Of a stretch of DNA of 64,000 bases, positions 61,324 through 64,000 are shown piece after piece. Every line of letters starts with the position of its first letter. Position 1 is the stretch's first letter. Below the pieces are notes generated by a model. The model saw nothing but the letters and a program-made list of their open reading frames with translations, was not told the DNA's origin and made no database searches. Location: assembly GCA_942491535.1 (NCBI GenBank), contig CALOBV010000015.1, positions 1 through 64,000 of the forward strand. Reading direction: 5' to 3'. This stretch comes from JAUVKT01 sp942491535. Lineage in GTDB: Bacteria; Bacteroidota; Bacteroidia; Bacteroidales; VadinHA17. The position numbers and the translations under genes are program-made.

Positions 61324-62469
61324 TTAATTTGGTATTTTAACTACAATAGTCTGTCCTAATTCATTATAATCTATAATTGATATTACTGCATTATGCGCAC
61401 TTAGTATAAGATTCACAAGGACCATTCCTATTCCAGGGTTTGAATCTGAATATTCGCCTGCAGGTTCAAATAATTTATTCATGTTATCCAGAAAATTCTC
61501 ATTGAATTTAATTCTTTTATCGCTAATAAATACTTCAACATAGTCCTTTTCTTTTCTTGCATTTACTATAATCTCTCCTTCCGCTTTTATATTTTGATGG
61601 GTATTCTCAACTATCCTCTCAAAACATACCTCAATAAGCTCTTTATCCACAATAACAAAAATAGGGTCTTCAATATTTACGCGCAATTTTGTTTTTGAGT
61701 TTTTAAGTATTGAGACTGGATCTGTGCCAATATTTAGAAAAATATCCCTCAAATCTACTTTTTCGGAACTAAGCTTATGTTTTCCTGTTCTCAGATTGGT
61801 AATCAGCAAAGCCTGTAATGCAAATCTTTCGAGTCTGTCTACACTCTCCTCCATAAGACCGAGCATTAATTCAAGTTCAGAATCACGCTTATCAGTTCTG
61901 AGCAGCTGCATAGGACCTATTATTCCGTTTAAGGGTGTCCTTATTTCATGCCCTATAAGATTCAGAAATTCTGTCTTAGCTTCATCCAGGTTGCTTAATT
62001 GCCTGTTTGCCTGTTCGAGCTGGGCCGTCCTCTCAGATACTCTATCTTCCAGCCAGCTGTTAACTTCTCTAAGTTTTAACTTGCTTGTTCTCAATTCGAG
62101 ATGCGTTCCGACTCTGGCCAGGAGCTCCTGCTTATCGAATGGCTTTGAGATAAAGTCCTGTGCTCCCGACTCAAATCCTTTTACTATACTTTCCTTAGCA
62201 GTTTTAGCTGTAAGGAAGATTACCGGCATATCATTATTTTCCGGTTTCTGTCTGATGTAGCGACAGGTTTCATAACCATCCATTCCGGGCATCATAATAT
62301 CAAGTAAAACAAGGTCAAAGGGCTGTTCGTCAATCCATTCAATTGCTTCAAGGCCATTTGTAGCAAATTCTACCTTATAATCATGTTCCTTCAATATGCT
62401 CCCAAGTAGCTGAAGATTCTTAGGATTATCGTCAACAATTAATATTACATATTCAGAACGATCATTCAT
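61324..62469 (-). CDS. Receiver-histidine kinase with degenerate ATP lid
   Basis: 381 residues. The receiver has Asp57 (LVLLDIMMPGMDG). A coiled coil (about 125-165) leads to the H-box with His174 (NLIGHEIRTPLNGIIG). The catalytic domain is weak: an N-box remnant FERIVENTHQN is visible, but the G1 DxGxG motif is replaced by FISDKRIKFN, and G2 reads NPGIGMVLV. It may lack kinase activity and act as a phosphotransfer or regulatory partner of the intact kinase encoded just upstream, which it overlaps by 8 bp. Confidence 0.85.
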   Translation of the reverse strand: MNDRSEYVILIVDDNPKNLQLLGSILKEHDYKVEFATNGLEAIEWIDEQPFDLVLLDIMMPGMDGYETCRYIRQKPENNDMPVIFLTAKTAKESIVKGFESGAQDFISKPFDKQELLARVGTHLELRTSKLKLREVNSWLEDRVSERTAQLEQANRQLSNLDEAKTEFLNLIGHEIRTPLNGIIGPMQLLRTDKRDSELELMLGLMEESVDRLERFALQALLITNLRTGKHKLSSEKVDLRDIFLNIGTDPVSILKNSKTKLRVNIEDPIFVIVDKELIEVCFERIVENTHQNIKAEGEIIVNARKEKDYVEVFISDKRIKFNENFLDNMNKLFEPAGEYSDSNPGIGMVLVNLILSAHNAVISIIDYNELGQTIVVKIPN

Positions 62470-64000
62470 CTTTCTGTTTATTATAAAGCTTTAACTTTTT
62501 TAGTATGCCGGGAAAATCACTAATATTCTTCTTAATCAATTCAACGTCAAACGAATCTACTGAAACCTTAAGTGAACTGCCATATTCTCTTAATAGCTCA
62601 ATATTGTAATCGTTGCCCAGGTTCAGTATATCATCTCCAAATTGCTCTACCATCTCTATTGGCTGTTTCTTTCTTAACTTCTCCCAGTCAGCATTGTACT
62701 TAGTCTCAATAACATTTATAACAGATGGTAGTTTTGCCATTACCGACTCAGGCAAGAAATCATCTTTTGATTTCATAATATTACCCGGCTGATAATTTAA
62801 CTTCTCATAAGGAAGAATATTCATTATTGCGGAGTAAAATTCGCTCATCTGGACAGGTTTCAGAAGGTAGCTTTCAAAATCATGCTTTTTAATCCGGGAT
62901 ATATCCTCGCTCATCGCAGATGCAGTTATAGCAATCACCGGTATCCCGGATAGTCTTGCATCAGATTTAAGCGTTTTCAACAGCATATAACCGTCGATAT
63001 CAGGCATTCGGATATCACTTAAAACAAGATCAGGCATAAAGGACTCAAGTAACTCCAGCGCATCCTTCCCGCCAGATGCAATTTTTACTTTAATTCCTAC
63101 ATCCAGCAGAAGAGCCTTAAAGAAATTCTGATCATCCAGGTTGTCTTCTACCAATAAGACCTTTTTATTTTTAAAACTTATCATCTTTGAAGTAATGGAT
63201 GATAACTCTTTTGTCTTATCAGGATTCTTACATATTGCAATATCTTTCAAAACGACGGTAAATTTACTACCCTCCCCTTTTCTGCTTTCTGCAAAGACCA
63301 CTCCTCCCAATACATCAACCAACCTTTTTGTAATTGCAAGACCAAGTCCTGTACCCTCATATCTTCTCGATATATCTGCATCTTCCTGTTGAAATGGTTC
63401 AAACAAATGTTGCATAAAATGATCAGATATCCCAACCCCTGTATCCTCAATACTGATTATCATTGTAAGGGATTCAGGTTTTATATCCTCAGTTTCAACA
63501 CAAAAAACAAGGCCTCCCTTATCTGTAAATTTGACAGCATTACTAAGGATGTTAATTATTATCTGCCTGAGCCGAAGTTTATCAATAATTATTAAATCAG
63601 GCAGGCTTTTTGATATCCTGCAATCCAGCGATAGACCCTTTTTATGAATATTTTGCCGGAATAAGTCAATAATATTATTGAAGAATGAATCCAGTGATAC
63701 CTCTACAGGGTCAACTTCCATTTTACCTGCCTCAACCTTAGATAAATCAAGAATATCATTAAGTATCTGTAGCAGGGCCGCAGCACTAGATCGTATTGAC
63801 TCAAGATAGCTTATATTCTTTTTGTCAGACATCCTTGTAGAAAGTATATCTGCAAAGCCAAGGATTGAATTCATTGGAGTTCTAATTTCATGACTCATAT
63901 TAGCCAGAAACTGGCTCTTAGATCTGTTTGCTTCCTCCGCCCTGCTCTTTGCCCGCAATAATTCATCACCTATTCTCTTCCTGTCAATCGCCATCCCCAG
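62462..64000 (-). CDS. Hybrid sensor histidine kinase (5' end beyond the window)
   Basis: About 512 codons are visible and the frame stays open to the window edge (the first in-frame Met is at 63994), so an N-terminal sensory part is probably missing. Visible parts: H-box His in FLANMSHEIRTPMNSILG, complete ATP-lid motifs SIEDTGVGIS and GTGLGLAIT, then a receiver with acidic start VLLVEDNLDD and phosphoacceptor in LVLSDIRMPD. The last 115 residues are helical, in the position of an Hpt domain, but no phospho-histidine motif is apparent. It overlaps the downstream receiver-kinase gene by 8 bp. Confidence 0.88.
   Translation of the reverse strand: MGMAIDRKRIGDELLRAKSRAEEANRSKSQFLANMSHEIRTPMNSILGFADILSTRMSDKKNISYLESIRSSAAALLQILNDILDLSKVEAGKMEVDPVEVSLDSFFNNIIDLFRQNIHKKGLSLDCRISKSLPDLIIIDKLRLRQIIINILSNAVKFTDKGGLVFCVETEDIKPESLTMIISIEDTGVGISDHFMQHLFEPFQQEDADISRRYEGTGLGLAITKRLVDVLGGVVFAESRKGEGSKFTVVLKDIAICKNPDKTKELSSITSKMISFKNKKVLLVEDNLDDQNFFKALLLDVGIKVKIASGGKDALELLESFMPDLVLSDIRMPDIDGYMLLKTLKSDARLSGIPVIAITASAMSEDISRIKKHDFESYLLKPVQMSEFYSAIMNILPYEKLNYQPGNIMKSKDDFLPESVMAKLPSVINVIETKYNADWEKLRKKQPIEMVEQFGDDILNLGNDYNIELLREYGSSLKVSVDSFDVELIKKNISDFPGILKKLKLYNKQKDE

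Overview
The window looks like a chromosomal segment from an anaerobic or facultative member of the Bacteroidota (Bacteroidia). The evidence is a type IX secretion (T9SS) PorP/SprF-type relic, a Por-type C-terminal sorting tail, a hybrid two-component sensor with propeller repeats and a Y_Y_Y domain, a GWxTD protein, many SPOR-domain proteins, weak Shine-Dalgarno sites and Bacteroidetes-type -7 boxes (TAnnTTTG). An NADH-linked [FeFe] hydrogenase operon indicates fermentative hydrogen metabolism. No species can be named from the sequence alone.

Layout. 0-2.2 kb: two damaged surface or secretion genes (a PorP/SprF relic and a frameshifted secreted protein) with a 63-bp direct duplication. 2.2-7.3 kb: a 1199-residue hybrid sensor and a serine hydrolase lipoprotein. 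7.4-9.7 kb: tRNA-Pro(TGG), then an array of six 35-bp palindromes, an outer-membrane barrel gene and a second copy of the tRNA 3' end plus terminator, resembling the edges of an integrated or duplicated segment. 10-11.7 kb: a lamin-tail lipoprotein. 12.1-21.7 kb: the most interesting cluster, with three DUF4402 proteins, a PapD-like periplasmic chaperone, a large T9SS-tailed adhesin-like gene carrying several frame changes, and an usher-like barrel fused to three SPOR domains. I read it as a chaperone-usher-like surface-fibre system of Bacteroidota. 22.6-26.1 kb: an unusual exported pair, a glutamate-racemase-like lipoprotein translationally coupled to an N-acyl-D-amino-acid deacylase lipoprotein.

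26.2-31.3 kb (minus strand): an SGNH hydrolase, and a three-gene unit of SpoIIE/PP2C phosphatase, OLD-like SMC-type ATPase and Cys-rich PAS histidine kinase. 31.5-36.4 kb (plus): ABC-F ATPase, acyl-ACP thioesterase, GWxTD lipoprotein and RlmB-type methyltransferase. 36.4-38.9 kb (minus): transaldolase and MscS channel. 39.0-47.4 kb (minus): the hydrogenase operon, in transcription order response regulator, HydC, HydB, HydA, a hydrogenase-like iron-sulfur histidine kinase (probable H2 or redox sensor), response regulator, REC-kinase. Four inverted repeats lie upstream, two with the layout CTGTTA-N6-TAACAG.

48-64 kb: a NarL-type two-component pair, FloA/NfeD/ClpS, a TPR-SPOR protein, peroxiredoxin, RecA, an S9 peptidase, MiaA, a Yip1-family protein, SmpB, a SPOR-like protein, a LOG-family protein and two hybrid sensor kinases, the last cut by the window end. 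Purine-rich tandem arrays with a 7-bp period occur in at least seven places, mostly between genes, and appear to supply the last codons and stop codons of rlmB and miaA.
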